Assembly (NCBI GenBank): GCA_013400975.1
Contig: WBMZ01012699.1
Coordinates: 62,001-126,000 of the forward strand
Reading direction: 5' to 3'
From: Atrichornis clamosus
Lineage: Eukaryota; Chordata; Aves; Passeriformes; Menuridae
DNA: 64,000 bases
Below are positions 23,718 to 37,066 of the stretch, in pieces. A program made the position numbers and the translations under genes. Every line of letters starts with the position of its first letter. Position 1 is the stretch's first letter. A model generated the notes under the pieces. That model was given only the letters and a program-made list of their open reading frames with translations. It did not search any database and was not told the DNA's origin.

Positions 23718-25488
23718 GTAACTTCCAGTTATTTTTGTTAATTTTTTTTTTCACATATATGTATATATAGATACACACATACCTGCACAAAATATGCATG
23801 TGCATAGAAATGATCATGTGCTTGAATTGCGTGGTTGGAAATCTTCAGTGCCGTGAAGCATATGAGAAAGTTGCTTAAGATTTCTGAATTCTGAGGCAAA
23901 AGTCTTTCATCTGTTCTCTGGTGTTTGAATAGTAGGAAAAGTAGTCTCTATTTCCTATTGTTGTTTTAGTAAAGAAGCACATGTAAACAGATGAAAAATC
24001 AAGTTCCCTAGTATTTGTCTAATGCTAGCTTCTGTTTAGCAGCCTGTTTCTCTTCTGCTGTGTCTAGGGAAGGCCTTTCAGGAAATCTTAGAAAAGCTGT
24101 TCCGCTCTGATGAACTATATAAAGATGCTCAGTGTGTGAAGAACTAATAGAAAATTGATGCCTCAAGATGCATGTACCTCACTACATGTATTTGTAGGTC
24201 TGTAAAGAGAAACTACAAATTCCTTACTATTTTCTCTCTATTTTCAAATGCATTTGATTGATGGGCGCAGTTACAGCTCACCTCAGAAATAGTTTTTTAC
24301 TGATTTTTGGGGTTTTGTGGTGTTAAGTTCATCTTAGCAATGTGATCTTTTTGAGAAATGGGATAAGTGTCTGTACAGCTATTGTACTCTGTCAAGTTTC
24401 ATAATTATTTCAAGGAATAGTTAAAAGGACTCTTATCTTTCTGTAGTTCCAGATTTCTGCTCCTTTTTCTTCTAATAGATTATTTCTTGTGTTGTATTGT
24501 CAGTTACTAATAACATATTCACATAGTAGATTATAGGGAGTCATTGGTAGCTGTTGGAAGATTTAGGGCTGTCAGATTTCATTTTTTATTAGTAACTAAA
24601 TTTTTAGTAGATTTCAATGCCATTGTGACAAGAATGAGATTAAACAGCCTTTTATTTTTAAATGCTATTTGTCTCCCAGACGAAACAATTTGTCAGTTAA
24701 ATAAACTTTTATTTTAGGCTTAGCTGTTAATGAAGGAGCAGCAAATAGCTGCCAGAGATAAGTAGAAATAGGTAAGACCAACTAGAATTAGAATTGACGG
24801 AAATCAGAGATGAGAGAGGGTATCATAAGGATATAGTGGGTTGAGGGAGTTACTGGAATAGGTTTCTAGCATATCCTTGGCCTTGAGACTGTGAGATGAA
24901 CACAGCACAATTAGAAGATATTTCAGCTCAGGGACTTTAATCCTCTCTATGCTCTGAAGGCACTTGGCATGCTGCAAATAGTTTTTCTGTGTTATGCTGG
25001 TTTTCTAGGATGAGAGTTCATGTTCAGGAACTCAACAGCTTAATTGAGCCGATTTTTTTGTACGGGCACAAGACATCCTGTATGGCAAAGAGCAAATTAA
25101 GCAGGTCCATACAGGCATTTTTTAGTTAAGGGGGAACATGTCTGTTATTGTGCTTAGCAGAAATGCTGGTGGTAGCCTCATAGTGTGTGTGGCTCTATAA
25201 AGGCACTGCTCATGTGTACTTCCATGTTTTGATAGTAAGTGCATGTGAGTTTTGGAAGGAGGAAGTTGATAACTGTGAAAATTAGATACCTCGTTCGGTA
25301 GTAAATCTGATTTTATGGATTAGGAGGTCAACAGCTATAAACAATTTAGCCAAAATCTGTAAAGACACACTGAAATTCCTGCTACATGTATAATTTTTTG
25401 AAAATGTTTTCACTTGACTGTGAAGCTTTCTAATTACACACTCCTTATGATTATAATGATTCTAAGAAACTCTGATTTCTCTTTTTAG
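23718..25488 (+). other. SCLT1 intron
   Basis: A 1.8-kb intron with a small TA-rich microsatellite near 23750-23775 (acatatatgtatatatag). Nothing else recognised. Confidence 0.65.
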
Positions 25489-25554
25489 GATCAACTGGCT
25501 AGCTTTCAGCAGTTGACTCTGCAACTGCACATAGCCAATGAGAAAATAGAGTTG
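25489..25554 (+). CDS. SCLT1: SCLT1 coding exon
   Basis: A 66-nt exon (CTTTTTAG / TTG|GTAAGT) encoding DQLASFQQLTLQLHIANEKI then EL, matching human DQLFDFQQLTKQLHVTNENMEV. Confidence 0.94.
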
Positions 25555-28005
25555 GTAAGTAAAACCTTCTGGACAGTGAACTAGCAATTTATTTATTTTC
25601 CTACTAGACCCTCAAATTATAAAACAAAAGCAAAAAGTCCTTCATACATACCCGGTTAAAAAATGAATTGTTCCACTCAAATTTGCAAACTTCTCTAGCA
25701 ACCAGAAGGTAATGATGGCTTTATTCCTGAACTCCAAATGGCAGGTCAAGGTGATTGAGAGGTTGGCTTTTAATATTTTGTGAGCACTTCCTTCTACAAT
25801 TCAGTGGTAACCTTACACTCAGAATTACAGTATGTAGTTAGTGTACTTACACATTCAAAAACATCTTCACAAAGCAAACATCATAATAAAGTATGCTCTC
25901 TTGCATATGCCAGCTCTGGCATGTATTTATCCAGTTGTATTTTGGTACTGCTGTCTTCAGGGTCTTTGTCACCTTTTTGCACATTTTTCTGAGCTCTAAT
26001 AACCTTCCAGTGCTTTATCCACCTCCTTAGACTGGGAGACTTCTTAGTCACTACACTTTAGCCTAGGATTTCCAAAACTGACAAATAGTTTTAGTGTTGT
26101 AGAAAATTGAGGTGAAAGATGGGGTGAAGTTTTTGACTAAGCAGCTCTGTCTTTGAAAGACATGATTCCTACGTAATTTTTTTTTAATGAGTGTTTGTTT
26201 TGAATACTGGCAGTGCAAAAACACTCCTAACCAGATCTAGCAGTCTACTCTTTTGTCGTTATCACTGAAACCTTTTTTCCTCACATCAGACCTCTTGTTA
26301 AAACACAAGCCTCTTTCTTTGGTGTGAAATACTCTAGATATGAGGGAAGCATTACTGCCAGCTTTGTGATGGTGCCTCTGTTACTGAAAACTTCTATATC
26401 ACCCTTTCCCTGGTTTATGTCTTCTCTTGAAAGCAAGTTAAGTCTCTAAATGTTGTTTGACAATGGTTTTAAGACATCTAATCATTCTTGTTGCTCACCT
26501 CTGAATTGATTCCACTTGTGCCATCGTTCTTGAACTGTGATGCTGGAAGCAGCACACTACTCCAAAAGAGGAAATTTTGCCTTACGTAGTCAGTGATGGT
26601 TTCAGAATGAATTATTGTCTAAGGAGTTGAGGGGGTTGCTGTCTGAGAACAGTCTCAAGTAAATACAATGATGCGCTCTAAAGCAGTTTCGTTGAGAATT
26701 TGGAAGTTACCCCCTATTTTATCTGCTGTTACAAGTTAATCAGTAGTAGGTACCTTAAAAAAGGCCAGAATCACTGTATGCTTAAAATCACAGAGTTGGA
26801 AAGAAATTATATTGAAAGAAAAGAGTTAAACTAATTGAAAGAGATGAAACAGACAATATTTAAAGTAAAGATAATCCATTTGTTTGTGTTTTCCAAAGAA
26901 CATTTGGCACCATCTGTTAAAGATACGAAGATGTCATGGGATAAAGCACCATGCCTTTTTTTGAACTAATAAACTGAAAAAAAGGAAGTGAAGAGACACA
27001 TGAATTAGTCACGTTTTTTATTGTGGTAAAATAGCTGTGTTTTCTAGATGTGCTCAGGTTGGAGTTGTTCTGCCTATTTATGCATGTTCTGGAGATGAGA
27101 TTGAGGCAACACTGTTCATTGCTGATATTAAACTATTTAGGGTCCTAAAAATTGAAGTAAACTGCAGAAATTTGTAGGAAGAACTCATTGATTATCTGAG
27201 TTAATTTTATCTGACATTTCACTGATATTAATAAAACCAAAATAATAAATGTGGGCAAAGTGGGGTTTTTACTTTGCGTAGTCCATGATGGTCTTGAAAT
27301 TAACTGTTACCACTCAGAATAGGTATTTTAGAAGTAGGAATTTAGTAGTATTTTAGAAGTGCCTGAAAACAGTTCTTAGCAACAGTCAAAAAAGCAAGAA
27401 CATTAGCAATTAATAGGAGAGAAAGGGGGAAAGGAGAATCTTGTGCGTTTTGAATGCTGCCTGCCATTGTGGTGATCTTTAATATCTTATTGTAAGGTAT
27501 ATGTAAACTTTAGAAAAGGCTAGTTTTCATAAAAATGTGAAATGATTCTCAAATGGGAAGACAGTTGGAAGTGGAATGACAGCTCCAGCGCTATGGCTTG
27601 CGTAGAAAAGAATGAAGGATGAAAAATTGCTCATTGTTCCTTGTCCCTAAAACACAGGAATTCTTTGCAGCAGTATGTGGTCTGCTGTGCTCTCAGTGTC
27701 ACAAGGGTTTCTAGACACCTAAACTAGATGGAAATGCAGGTGACAGGTCTGAGCTACTTCAATTTTTGTCTCATTAAGTTCTTACATTACCGAAATATGG
27801 AGACAGAAGGGGAGAAACATCTCTCTGCTTTCACATTTCTAAAATACATAAACTTTGGCACTTGAAGACCAGCCACAGTGTTAAGTAGACCTTACTGGCT
27901 CTTCTTATGATGATATATTCTATGGAAATGTCCTATAACAATCCTGAATATATAACATTTTCAGTACTAAAATGAACATGTTACAAATATCTCTTTATTT
28001 TGCAG
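25555..28005 (+). other. SCLT1 intron
   Basis: A 2.45-kb intron carrying a decayed CR1-like stretch at about 26225-26590. The open frame at 25780-25992 has no recognisable product. Confidence 0.65.
26225..26590 (-). mobile_element. Old, decayed CR1-like fragment
   Basis: The order of phrases follows antisense CR1: 'ttgttgctcacctctgaattg', then 'ccatcgttcttgaactgtga' and 'agcacactactcc', parallel to the CR1 'ttgccctcctctgg ... cttgtactgagg ... acagtactcc' series. Many substitutions make this tentative. Confidence 0.45.
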
Positions 28006-28076
28006 ACCAATCAACAGTTTCTGAAAACTGTGACAGAGCAGAACGTGGAACTGGAGCAGCTACGAAAACAACTGAG
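28006..28076 (+). CDS. SCLT1: SCLT1 coding exon
   Basis: A 71-nt exon (TTTTGCAG / AG|GTATAA) encoding TNQQFLKTVTEQNVELEQLR then KQL and a split Arg. Human: TNQQFLKTVTEQSVIIEQLR. Confidence 0.95.
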
Positions 28077-31000
28077 GTATAAACCAGGCAATTGAAAAAA
28101 ATACTTAATATCTTTTCTGTAGCTTTTCCTAACCTGCTGCTGTATCATGGGCCTTGTTTGTACTGCAAGCTAATTTCACACTGGTAGTTACAATGTTTTC
28201 AGTTACCGTCTCTGAAGTTTGTTAGAAATGTGCTCATCATTAGTTATGGTCATGTATTTCCATTTAGTGTTGCTTGGTGCAGATTTTCCCTGAAATAGTC
28301 AACATTTGACCTTTGATTTAAAAGAAAAGAAGTGTCAGTATCACAGCATGATTGATTCTGAAGATAGGCTTTCATTAGAATACAGTTTGCTCAAAAGTCA
28401 GTTATATGGTTACTCATTACAGTTCTGAAATTGGAATGTTCAAATAAGCTTCAAGTTTTAATTTTTTAATAAAATTTGCTTTCACTCCTAATCAATAAAG
28501 AGCTCTAACTCCCTTATCAATAAAGAGCTCTAAACCATATGTTCTATGGAAGTTAGAGGTAAAAGAAGTGTTAATCACATTCCTGAAGCATATCAAGGAA
28601 AATGAGAAATAATATCTGTGACACAGTTTTATGATTATTTGTGTTTACAGCTGAAGTCTCCTGTTTACTATGTCTGTTCTCTCTTTTAATTAGTGATGGT
28701 TGAGGTCAAATTAAAATTTTTTTTCATTAAACAGTGGATTCATGAGGTGAGAATAAAAAAAAGAAATTTAGTCATTATCAAGTCATTTTTTTTATAGCAT
28801 TACCTGAAGCACTAAATAAGCTTTTTAAAATGAAATTTTATATTTAGAAGCTCAAAATGTATAATTACTTAAATTTTGTTTTGAATAATGTTTATTTTTA
28901 CGCTTTATTTGTACAGTACCTTTAGGACCAGAACCTGCTTACCTCAGTCACTGAAGATGGGCTTTTATGGGGCACTTGTTAGCAACTCTCATTTATATTA
29001 GCCAAGATTTTTCCATGGAAAAGCTACTGTCCAAAGTAGTGTGTTTTGAAGAATGGAACTGTTGGGATAAGCAATCAAAGATTAATGTAATATGCAGGGT
29101 ATTTGCTAAAATATGTCTTTCCAAACTTAGTAATCACTTGCAATTTGCTTGTGTGTGCTACCGTTTAATTCTTCAAAGGGAATGGACAACATTTTCACAC
29201 CTCTCATTTTTAAAATGTCTTTTCCTTACAGAAGATAGTAACATGAAAATATTGTTTTGGTTATCTCATTCATCTCTAAATCTTTGGTCTTGCATTGAAA
29301 TGCTTGTATTGACTCATAAAATAAATGGGTACAAAAGCAGTCACTATTCACTGAACCCATTTTATACACCTGATAAATGCTATCAACATTTAGTTTATTA
29401 CTTCATTTCTTACTACTCAGTGGTTTTAATCAAAAACAAAACAGCAAAAAAACAACAACCGAAACCGAACCGACAAAAACTTCAAAATTGTTCAGGTTGT
29501 GGTTGAGTGTTTTTATCAAAACCACTGATGTAATGATTTCCTTTGGTCTCATCTCTATCAAGTTTTTTTTAAAGGGAGCTCTTTTTAAAGCTTGACCCTT
29601 GGACTTAGATGAAATTCTTTAATGATACGACTTTGCTCAAATAATTTAGAGAATGGCATGACAACCAAAACAGCCAAACTATTTGAATCATAGCCATGAA
29701 AACACACAAGGATTTGTATAAATAGCAGTGAATGTGGATAGTAGAAATGTATGGTTTTTGCTTATACCACAGCTTCAGGAAGAATGTATATTTTAAGGTA
29801 GAAGTCCTTGTGACTGACTGAAAGCTAGTGGATTATCTTGCTCTGAAATTTTATTCCCACATGCCCAAATATATATGCATATTTTAGGTAGTTTTAATAG
29901 TTTTACATGATTTATGGTAATAGTAAACTAAGTCAGGAATGAAAAAGTAGATTAAAAAAAAAAACTTGTGTGTTAGAGAATTTAGGTTTGACTTAGTTTG
30001 TGTGTTTTATCTAGGCCATGCAAACCTAAGAAACTTGGCATTGCTCAGGCATGTATCTGCATTTCAGAATCTTAAAGCTCTTAAACAGAGATAAACTGCT
30101 AAGATTAGGTTAAAAATACGTTACACAGTAAAGAATAAAAGCTGCATCTTTAGAAGCAATGCATTGCCTGTAAAATGCATTCTTCTGAATTCAGTCTGAA
30201 TCTGAATTTGGTTGTTAAAGTGCATTTTTAATACTTAAGCTGTTATGATTTTTATGACCTTTTTTATGCTTTTATTTTTGCCTTCTTATGCTGCCTTTTC
30301 AGTTTTTATTTTGGTTTAGAAGACTTATTTAAATATTTTGCAGGAAGCAATTTAGTGTCCTTCCTGAATTTAACAATACTTCTTGTAGGAGAAAGATGCA
30401 TGTTTTGGATGGAGTAAGGTCAATGTTTTGGACCTGTGGTGAAGACTGTCTGTTTAGGAATAATGTTTTATTGTGTGTTTTGCTTTTTAAGGACATTGTA
30501 ACCAAATTAACTCTTCTAGTTAATTAGGCTGAAGTAAAGTATTTGCTGTAAAATTCTTGGATTATGTTTATTTTGCTTAAGATTTTCATGTAGGTACAAT
30601 ATATTTCACTCTTATGCCCTTAATTCAAAATCAATATTTCTATAAGAAATTTTTGCTTGAAGTTAGAGATATTAAATATTTTCTAGCTTCTTTTGTTACT
30701 ATTGATGCTCCAGTTTGCATTAGCTAATCTAATACATGTTTGCTCTCTTTTAGCTTTATCATACAGTCATTGGTCTTTAAATTTAGCCTGAAATACAGCC
30801 TGAATAATTGGGTTACACCCCAGGTGAAGGCTCTCTGTGTCTTTCTGTTCCCAAGTCAGAGGAGTAGGAGGGTTGCTTATTTCAACAGTCTTTTCTACTG
30901 AGGATGAACAACCACTAGTCATTAACATGATTCATTAACTAGTCTTTTTCTTTTCCTTTTTTTTTTCCTCTTCTCCTACAGCTCATACAAACTATTCAGC

Positions 31001-31415
31001 TTACAAAGCACATCAGCTAAATTCTTTAGAAGTGTTTAATGATCTTTTTTTAATTCCTAGTCCTACTGCTTTAAAAAGTGAAATCTAATTCTGTAAAAGA
31101 CTTCTCTGTTAAGTATCTGCGGATAATTATACTTAAGTTATTGAATCACTTAGTTTTTGATTGCCTAGTTCTCCCAAATATTTTATCAATGCATACTCCT
31201 TCCTCATAATCTGTCTTTAAGAAGCCATTTCCACAGGATTTTGGGATTTGGTATTCCTCTCTCTCTGTGCCACATAGTAAGAAGGAGCAGGCAGAAACTT
31301 CTTTTGCCCTGTAAGAACAGTATTATGAAATTTAGCTGCCCTTCACAGCTATTTCAACCAAGTTGTAATGGGGCCTTTTTCTTTTCTCTGTAATAATTTT
31401 TTTCTTTATATACAG
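28077..31415 (+). other. SCLT1 intron
   Basis: A 3.3-kb intron containing a duplicated 18-mer with AATAAA (28491-28533) and an A-rich patch near 29430-29480. The open frame at 28967-29506 (179 codons) has no recognisable domain and low-complexity ends. I take it as chance. Confidence 0.6.
28491..28533 (+). repeat. Direct duplication of an 18-mer with poly(A) hexamers
   Basis: atcaataaagagctctaa occurs at 28491-28508 and again, identical, at 28516-28533. Each copy carries AATAAA on the SCLT1 sense strand. Confidence 0.95.
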
Positions 31416-31506
31416 GCAAGCCAAAATAGATGGGCAGGCAGCACATGCTAAGATGGAAGAAATGATCACATTGAAAGATAAGCTCCACAGCCAGTTGGAG
31501 AGAAAG
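31416..31506 (+). CDS. SCLT1: SCLT1 coding exon
   Basis: A 91-nt exon (TATACAG / AAG|GTATTC) encoding QAKIDGQAAHAKMEEMITLK then DKLHSQLERK. It corresponds to human QAKLELRVAVAKVEELTNVTEDLQGQMKKK, a less conserved coiled-coil stretch. Confidence 0.92.
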
Positions 31507-31676
31507 GTATTCTAGAGAAAGGAATAATTTCTGTTGCAATTGAATGGACAGTCAGTTTCTGAATACTGATGTTAAATGAATTGCAAGTTGTTATCTAGCT
31601 CGTTTTATGTGAGTATATCTTTATTTTGTTCAGGGAAGCTCAGATCATGTCTGGATAATACACTTATTCTTTCCAG

Positions 31677-31768
31677 GAAGAAGACGTGATATCTGCCCAG
31701 GAAAGAGAAACAGCATCTGACAAACGCTTGCAGCAACTTCAGTCTAGTATAAAACAGTTAGAAGTAAG
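31677..31768 (+). CDS. SCLT1: SCLT1 coding exon
   Basis: A 92-nt exon (CTTTCCAG / AG|GTAAAG) encoding EEDVISAQERETASDKRLQQ then LQSSIKQLEV and a split Arg; near-identical to human in ASDRRLQQLQSSIKQLEIR. Confidence 0.95.
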
Positions 31769-32478
31769 GTAAAGATGGCTCATTGTGTGTTTCCAACAGG
31801 ATACATGCAAAAATTATGCCTTTATTCCACAAAAATAGAGTGGTTGTCTGCCTTCGTATGTTTTTTGACAAACATATTAGAAAGTAACAAAGCATTGCTT
31901 CTTGAAAAGGCAGCCTGAGTGTTGCCAAAGTGCTCGCTGTGTATATTTGGAACTGGGCACTCCATTGAACCAGCAGCACTTGGCAACTTCCTGAGATTTT
32001 TTTCTGACGATCCCTCTGAGGCTCTCTTGCCCTTTTTCAAGCCTAGCGATACTGACAATCGTAATTAAACAATAAGAATTTCTGAGCTGTTGTGAAATTA
32101 CCGGAGGATTTCTTCTTCTAACACTATAGCTGCAACTTCATTGCCTGCCTCCAATTACTCCATTTCCACCACAGAGGAAAACTTTATTTCTTCTGGGGCT
32201 GTTCTATTCTGGTTTAATATAGAACATTTTCACTGATGTATCCCAGGATATCAGCGTTCTCCTAGGGATCTTCTGAGATTAGATACCTGAGTTAGCTCCT
32301 TTAATTCTGTTTTTTTTTCTAGGAATTGTTTAATATCAAACTCAAATGCTTTGTCCAAAACCGAGCAGAAAACAATGCAATTTTGGCAATTTATGAATAG
32401 ATACTTTCTGTTAGTACAGTTTGGATGGATTAGTGCCTTAATTAACCATCATACTGTTAAATTACTACTGTCTTGTAG
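31769..32478 (+). other. SCLT1 intron
   Basis: A 710-nt intron. Its end is open in the downstream exon's frame from 32351, which is intron reading, not an extended exon. Confidence 0.7.
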
Positions 32479-32656
32479 ATTACGTGTTACTGTCCAGGAT
32501 GCTGAACAGCTGAGAGCAGAAAGAGCAGCCCTGGAGGAACAAATCAGAGAGCTTCAGGCCAAGTCTAGCACTCTAGAAAGTGAAAAGTATGATGCTGTTG
32601 GAAAAGTCCAAGATTGCATACAGCTCTTGGAAGAAGCTAAACTGGAAAAAAGTCAG
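32479..32656 (+). CDS. SCLT1: SCLT1 coding exon
   Basis: A 178-nt exon (CTTGTAG / CAG|GTAAGT) encoding LRVTVQDAEQLRAERAALEE, then QIRELQAKSSTLESEKYDAV and so on to QLLEEAKLEKSQ. Human: LCVTIQEANQLRTENTHLEKQTRELQAK. Confidence 0.95.
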
Positions 32657-35126
32657 GTAAGTCACTGGATGAAGGTATTTCTTAGAAATTACAATACTTT
32701 CATCACATATGGTTGTGAAGTGCCTGATTATGTATTCTTACAGGCACAAGCTAGCTGCTTTTATGTCTGTTGTACTCAAATTAGTGATGCTTGCATAGCA
32801 AACTGGGATATGACCATACATTACTCAGACTTGTCATACACAGCATAAATTTCAAAGAATATGTTGAGTGATAAAGGTGATCTAAGTGATAATACTGTAC
32901 CGGAACATGAATTTTCCAAAATGTTTGACAGACAAATACTTAGAAACAAATTGTGCTGTCAGAATAAAAATGAAGGTTCTGTTATGAATTTATAACTTAA
33001 AAACAGCTAGGAAGGAACAGCTAAAACTAAAGGGAGTTTTTTTGTTCTATGAGGGGCACAGGTCACCAAGGGAGATCTATGTTCAGAAATCTTCAAAAGG
33101 GACTGAGTAATGAATGAGTGAAATCTGCAGTCAGGAAAAAAAAAGAAGATATGTTTCTTAGTGTATTATAAAATGGCAGAAAGAATTCAAATGTAACATA
33201 CTGGCTGCTGAGTGTAGTCTTACCAGTCAGCAAACGGTTTAGGAGACAGTGTGGATCTCTCTTAAGAACACATTCACACAATCCTCAGTGGTGCTTGATA
33301 CAGTTAATAAGATGTTCATCAAAAAAAAAAAAAGCCTTTAAACGTAGTGCCTCTTCATGTGCTGTTTTGATCATCCTGTTTCAGACAGGACATAGGAGAG
33401 CAAGGAAAGTGCAGGAATCATCAACAAAGAAATCTAGACATATGGAGAGGCCTTAAAAGAACTTTTATATACTATGTGTGATTAAACTGTCATAGGATAA
33501 CGTTTATGTCAAAAGTTGTAGGTATGAAAACAGTCAAATTCACAACAGGGCAATCCACTAAAACTTTCTAAAGAACAGTATCTAATCCAGCAAGTCTTGA
33601 CATGCCTGTTGATAAAAAAATTAATCCCCATTTTCACAGTTTTTAAGTTTCCTAACATATCTGCTCTTTGCCTCTTCAGGAAGTAGGATACAGGGCCTGG
33701 TAAACTCTTGTCTAATATGGGCTCTTTGTGTTTTAATGCTAAGCTTCAGTTCCAGTCAGACTTTTGGAGATCTAATGAATTGTGGTTGCTGGCAAGTCAG
33801 AACTTCAATGCCCATCCAGTGAGTGTAGCCATCAGTAGGTGAAACCCAGTTTAGTCATATCTGTGGGAATAATTGGAGAATCTGAGAATTGATTCTGTTT
33901 GGGCTCAACAGTTCAACAGTGCTGAGCCCTTAAAAAGATAAACCCTTCCTTTTAGCCTGAAATTGCTGTTCTAACTTGAGAAGCCAAAACAAAGCAGTCA
34001 ATTCTTCATTTACTGCTCTGGCTAAAACATCCTGGATTTTTCAAACTAGGAAGAAAATTTAATGAATAGAATAAAAAAAAAGTTCTATTGATGAACAGAA
34101 TTTTTTTAAAATGCACATTAATGTACATATATGTTAACACCTTGTGTTTTACACTGTTTCCTCCCTGGTCTGTAAGAGGTTCGGGTGGAAATTATAATAA
34201 CGCTGCTTCTGTTAATATTAAAATGCACACAGAGCTAAGCTTACAAAAAGACATCAGAAGAGTTTGAGTAGTTTGAGCAATAAAACCAAAGTTGAATTGT
34301 ATGGGAACAGTAAAAGAGAGCATGGCCATGAAGTGGCATGTTATTGCCGGAAATGAGTAACACTCTACAGGCTCAGTTTATTTCATCCATGTCTTTCTCC
34401 CTTTATGCATATACACATTCTCTGTGTGCCACCTAGGATTCTTGATAGGTGAGATCAAAAATACTATATTCTGTAATCTCCTCTCCTATTGTACTGTAAC
34501 ATCAGTAGCTTTTTTTGCACCCCCCAGAGGAAGGATTCCTAGCTACATTTTTTTCTGTAATTCTCGTGATTCTCTGTTATCCAACATGAAAAGGTCTGCA
34601 TACATGTTCCTTAGTTACTTATAAATCTTTATTCCTTTACTTCTAGTTTTCTGAGAGGTGAGTAATTTAGTATATGAACTGTAAAAAATGCTTAGCTATA
34701 TGTAGGAGTGTGTGTGTGTGTATAAAAGTATGCAGTTTCCTAACAGAGACCTTTGCGTGCATCACTGTCTGCATTTTCTTTAGTAAAGATCCTGGCCCCA
34801 GATAGAACACTGGACAGTAGCTTTGCATTTTGCTCTGAGTTCCTGTGCTTTCTTCTGTGTAATTCCATGCTCAGCCAAAATCTCCAAGTCCCAGTAGAAA
34901 AAGGCATCAACTGACAGTAACTCTTTGTGTCGTTCTGATTTACAAGAATGTGCATCTAATGCAACGTTTTCACTGTTCTTGTTTTCTTGTTGAGTCTCAG
35001 TGTCAGCTACTCCAAAGGGAAAAGGAAAGAAAGGTGTCTCAGTGACTCTGTGTGGGTTTTTCTCCTGGTGCTTTTTGTGTCACACTGAAATATCAGTCAT
35101 ATTTTATTTTGGTTTTTTTCTTCTAG
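32657..35126 (+). other. SCLT1 intron
   Basis: A 2.5-kb intron with an A-run (about 33322) and a short (TG)n tract near 34708-34721. No gene or clear transposon seen. Confidence 0.6.
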
Positions 35127-35225
35127 GCACTCTTTGGGGAGAAACAAAAGGAAGAGGAGATCAAAAAGCTGAAGGATGAAATGTCTCAACTAGCTGAAGA
35201 TACTGCTGCAAGAATTAGAAAGGCA
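35127..35225 (+). CDS. SCLT1: SCLT1 coding exon
   Basis: A 99-nt phase-0 exon (TTCTAG / GCA|GTAAGT) encoding ALFGEKQKEEEIKKLKDEMS then QLAEDTAARIRKA. Human: ALLEEKQKEEDIEKMKE. Confidence 0.94.
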
Positions 35226-35747
35226 GTAAGTTATGCTGTTTAGAAAGAATGGGAAGATTTTTTGATTATCCTTGGAAAAGCTATTGCTGGTGCTTGGTCA
35301 TCATGAGCAGTTTTCTTCCAAGAGGTTTTGATAACATAAGTGGCAAGGCAGCATGCTGATAGCACCATACTCTCCAGCTTTGTTGCAGCTTCTAAACTAA
35401 ATGGTGTTCTGAAATCTCTCAAGAACCAAAACTATTGATGTCTGTGCAGACACTGGTATAGAGAAGGCTGCACTGTGAAGCTGTGAAGAATGACACTTTT
35501 GGTGTCTTCATTTGTGCTTTTCTTCCTTAGCACTCTCAGTTCAAGTAGTATGAATTGATAATAATAATAATTCTTCTAACATGGATGTTGTAAGATCCGT
35601 CAGTTATTGCAGTCCCAGATATTTTCATACTTTATATGTACATACTGACTACATATATAGATAGATAGATATGTGTGTCAAAAAGCAAGATGGAAAAGTA
35701 GCTTGTGGCACTAATTTTTTTTAGTTTTGCTTTGGTTTTGCTCACAG
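35226..35747 (+). other. SCLT1 intron
   Basis: A 522-nt intron with a short (ATAG)n microsatellite at about 35657-35671. Confidence 0.7.
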
Positions 35748-35819
35748 GTAGATGCTGCAAAGAAGCAATGTAACATGCAGATTTCTCAACTGACAGAAGA
35801 AGTTTCAGCTCTTCAGATG
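35748..35819 (+). CDS. SCLT1: SCLT1 coding exon
   Basis: A 72-nt phase-0 exon (CTCACAG / ATG|GTACGG) encoding VDAAKKQCNMQISQLTEEVS then ALQM. Human: VANTKKQCNIQISRLTEELSALQM. Confidence 0.95.
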
Positions 35820-36479
35820 GTACGGAGTTGACCGATAAAAGTATTTTTGGCAGCAAAACACTTGGGACTTTTTGTTTTTGCTGATCAAATAAAATACTAA
35901 ATTCTACTACAAGCAAGTCAGCTAACATATGATTTATGAGTAGTTGTGTAGGACAGTCCTATATTACTGTATAGCACATTATATCCTGCATGTCTCCAGA
36001 GATTAGTTCACAGGCATTTTGACAGTGAGATCTGTACTCTAGAAAATATTTTCCACATGATAGCATTTTCTTAAGTATCTTTGTTTCTTTATTTTCATAA
36101 GCATGGAAAGCTGGTTTTTGCATATCTGTAGTTGGATATGTAGAAATGGAGTATATGAAAGCTGATAAAGTATCCTAAGAGAGAGTATGGGGATCACAGT
36201 CATCATCTTTTTGAATGAACCATGAACTTGTAATAAATTATGCAGCTGACCAAAATTCAGTGCTTATGCACCTATTTATGCATTAAATTTATTTTAAAAA
36301 GGATTCATTTTATGTGTCTTTATCTGTATATTGAATGATCCTATGGAGAAAATAATGAGCAGGTAAATATAATCAAATGCATACATGGCAGCAGCAAGAA
36401 CTACATTTACACTGGGTGAGGTTTGGCTTTATTGCTTCTGGAATTTTTATTTTGGTTTATTAAATCTATTTTTAAATAG
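35820..36479 (+). other. SCLT1 intron
   Basis: A 660-nt AT-rich intron; nothing else seen. Confidence 0.7.
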
Positions 36480-36554
36480 GAATGTGGAGAAAAACAGAGT
36501 CAAATTGAACGAGCCATTCGAGAGAAGAGAGCAGTGGAAGAAGAACTTGAAAAG
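36480..36554 (+). CDS. SCLT1: SCLT1 coding exon
   Basis: A 75-nt phase-0 exon (TTAAATAG / AAG|GTAAGG) encoding ECGEKQSQIERAIREKRAVE then EELEK. Human: ECAEKQGQIERVIKEKKAVEEELEK. Confidence 0.95.
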
Positions 36555-37066
36555 GTAAGGCAAATATATGTATTTTTGCATCACATTTAAGATTTCTTTT
36601 CAGAAGAAAAATATATCTTGATTTTTTTCCAATTTTCATGTGGTTTTCCCTTTTTTTTTTTTTTTAGTAGATTGTTTTAATTGTAAATTTTCATATAGTT
36701 ACTTTAAGGTTGTTTGGTTGTTTGCTTGGGTTTTTTTAATCCAGAAAGTGTTTTAAAGCTGCAGCACAAAACTGAAAAAGAAAGTTCTTTGAAAAGTGTA
36801 AAAGTAAAAGAGTGATGTTTAACATAATCCAAAAGAATGCTGGTACATATTCCAGTTAAGATTAATAGACAGAAAACTAAATAAATGTCAGACCAGATCT
36901 TGGGAAAACTTTATTTTCAAGTAGCAGCAACAATGGTAGAAATTCAGTTTTCTTTTAAAACATGGGAAAATAGGATGCAATGAGGAGGAAGCAGCCTCCT
37001 TGTCAGTGCTACACTGCCAGTCACCAGGGCATGGTAGAGATGATCTTACATGAGTTCACTCTTCAG
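36555..37066 (+). other. SCLT1 intron
   Basis: A 512-nt intron with a poly-T run near 36650-36665. Confidence 0.7.

Noticed and set aside
28967..29506. 179-codon plus-strand open frame in an SCLT1 intron
   Set aside because: No recognisable domain, ends in A-rich low-complexity sequence, no homology to the host gene; most likely chance.
32351..32848. 165-codon plus-strand open frame covering an SCLT1 exon
   Set aside because: Only 32479-32656 matches SCLT1 and is bounded by TTGTAG and CAG|GTAAGT; the rest is intron that happens to stay open.
33000..33480. Possible old CR1 sense fragment
   Set aside because: Only loose resemblance; no continuous set of CR1 landmarks.
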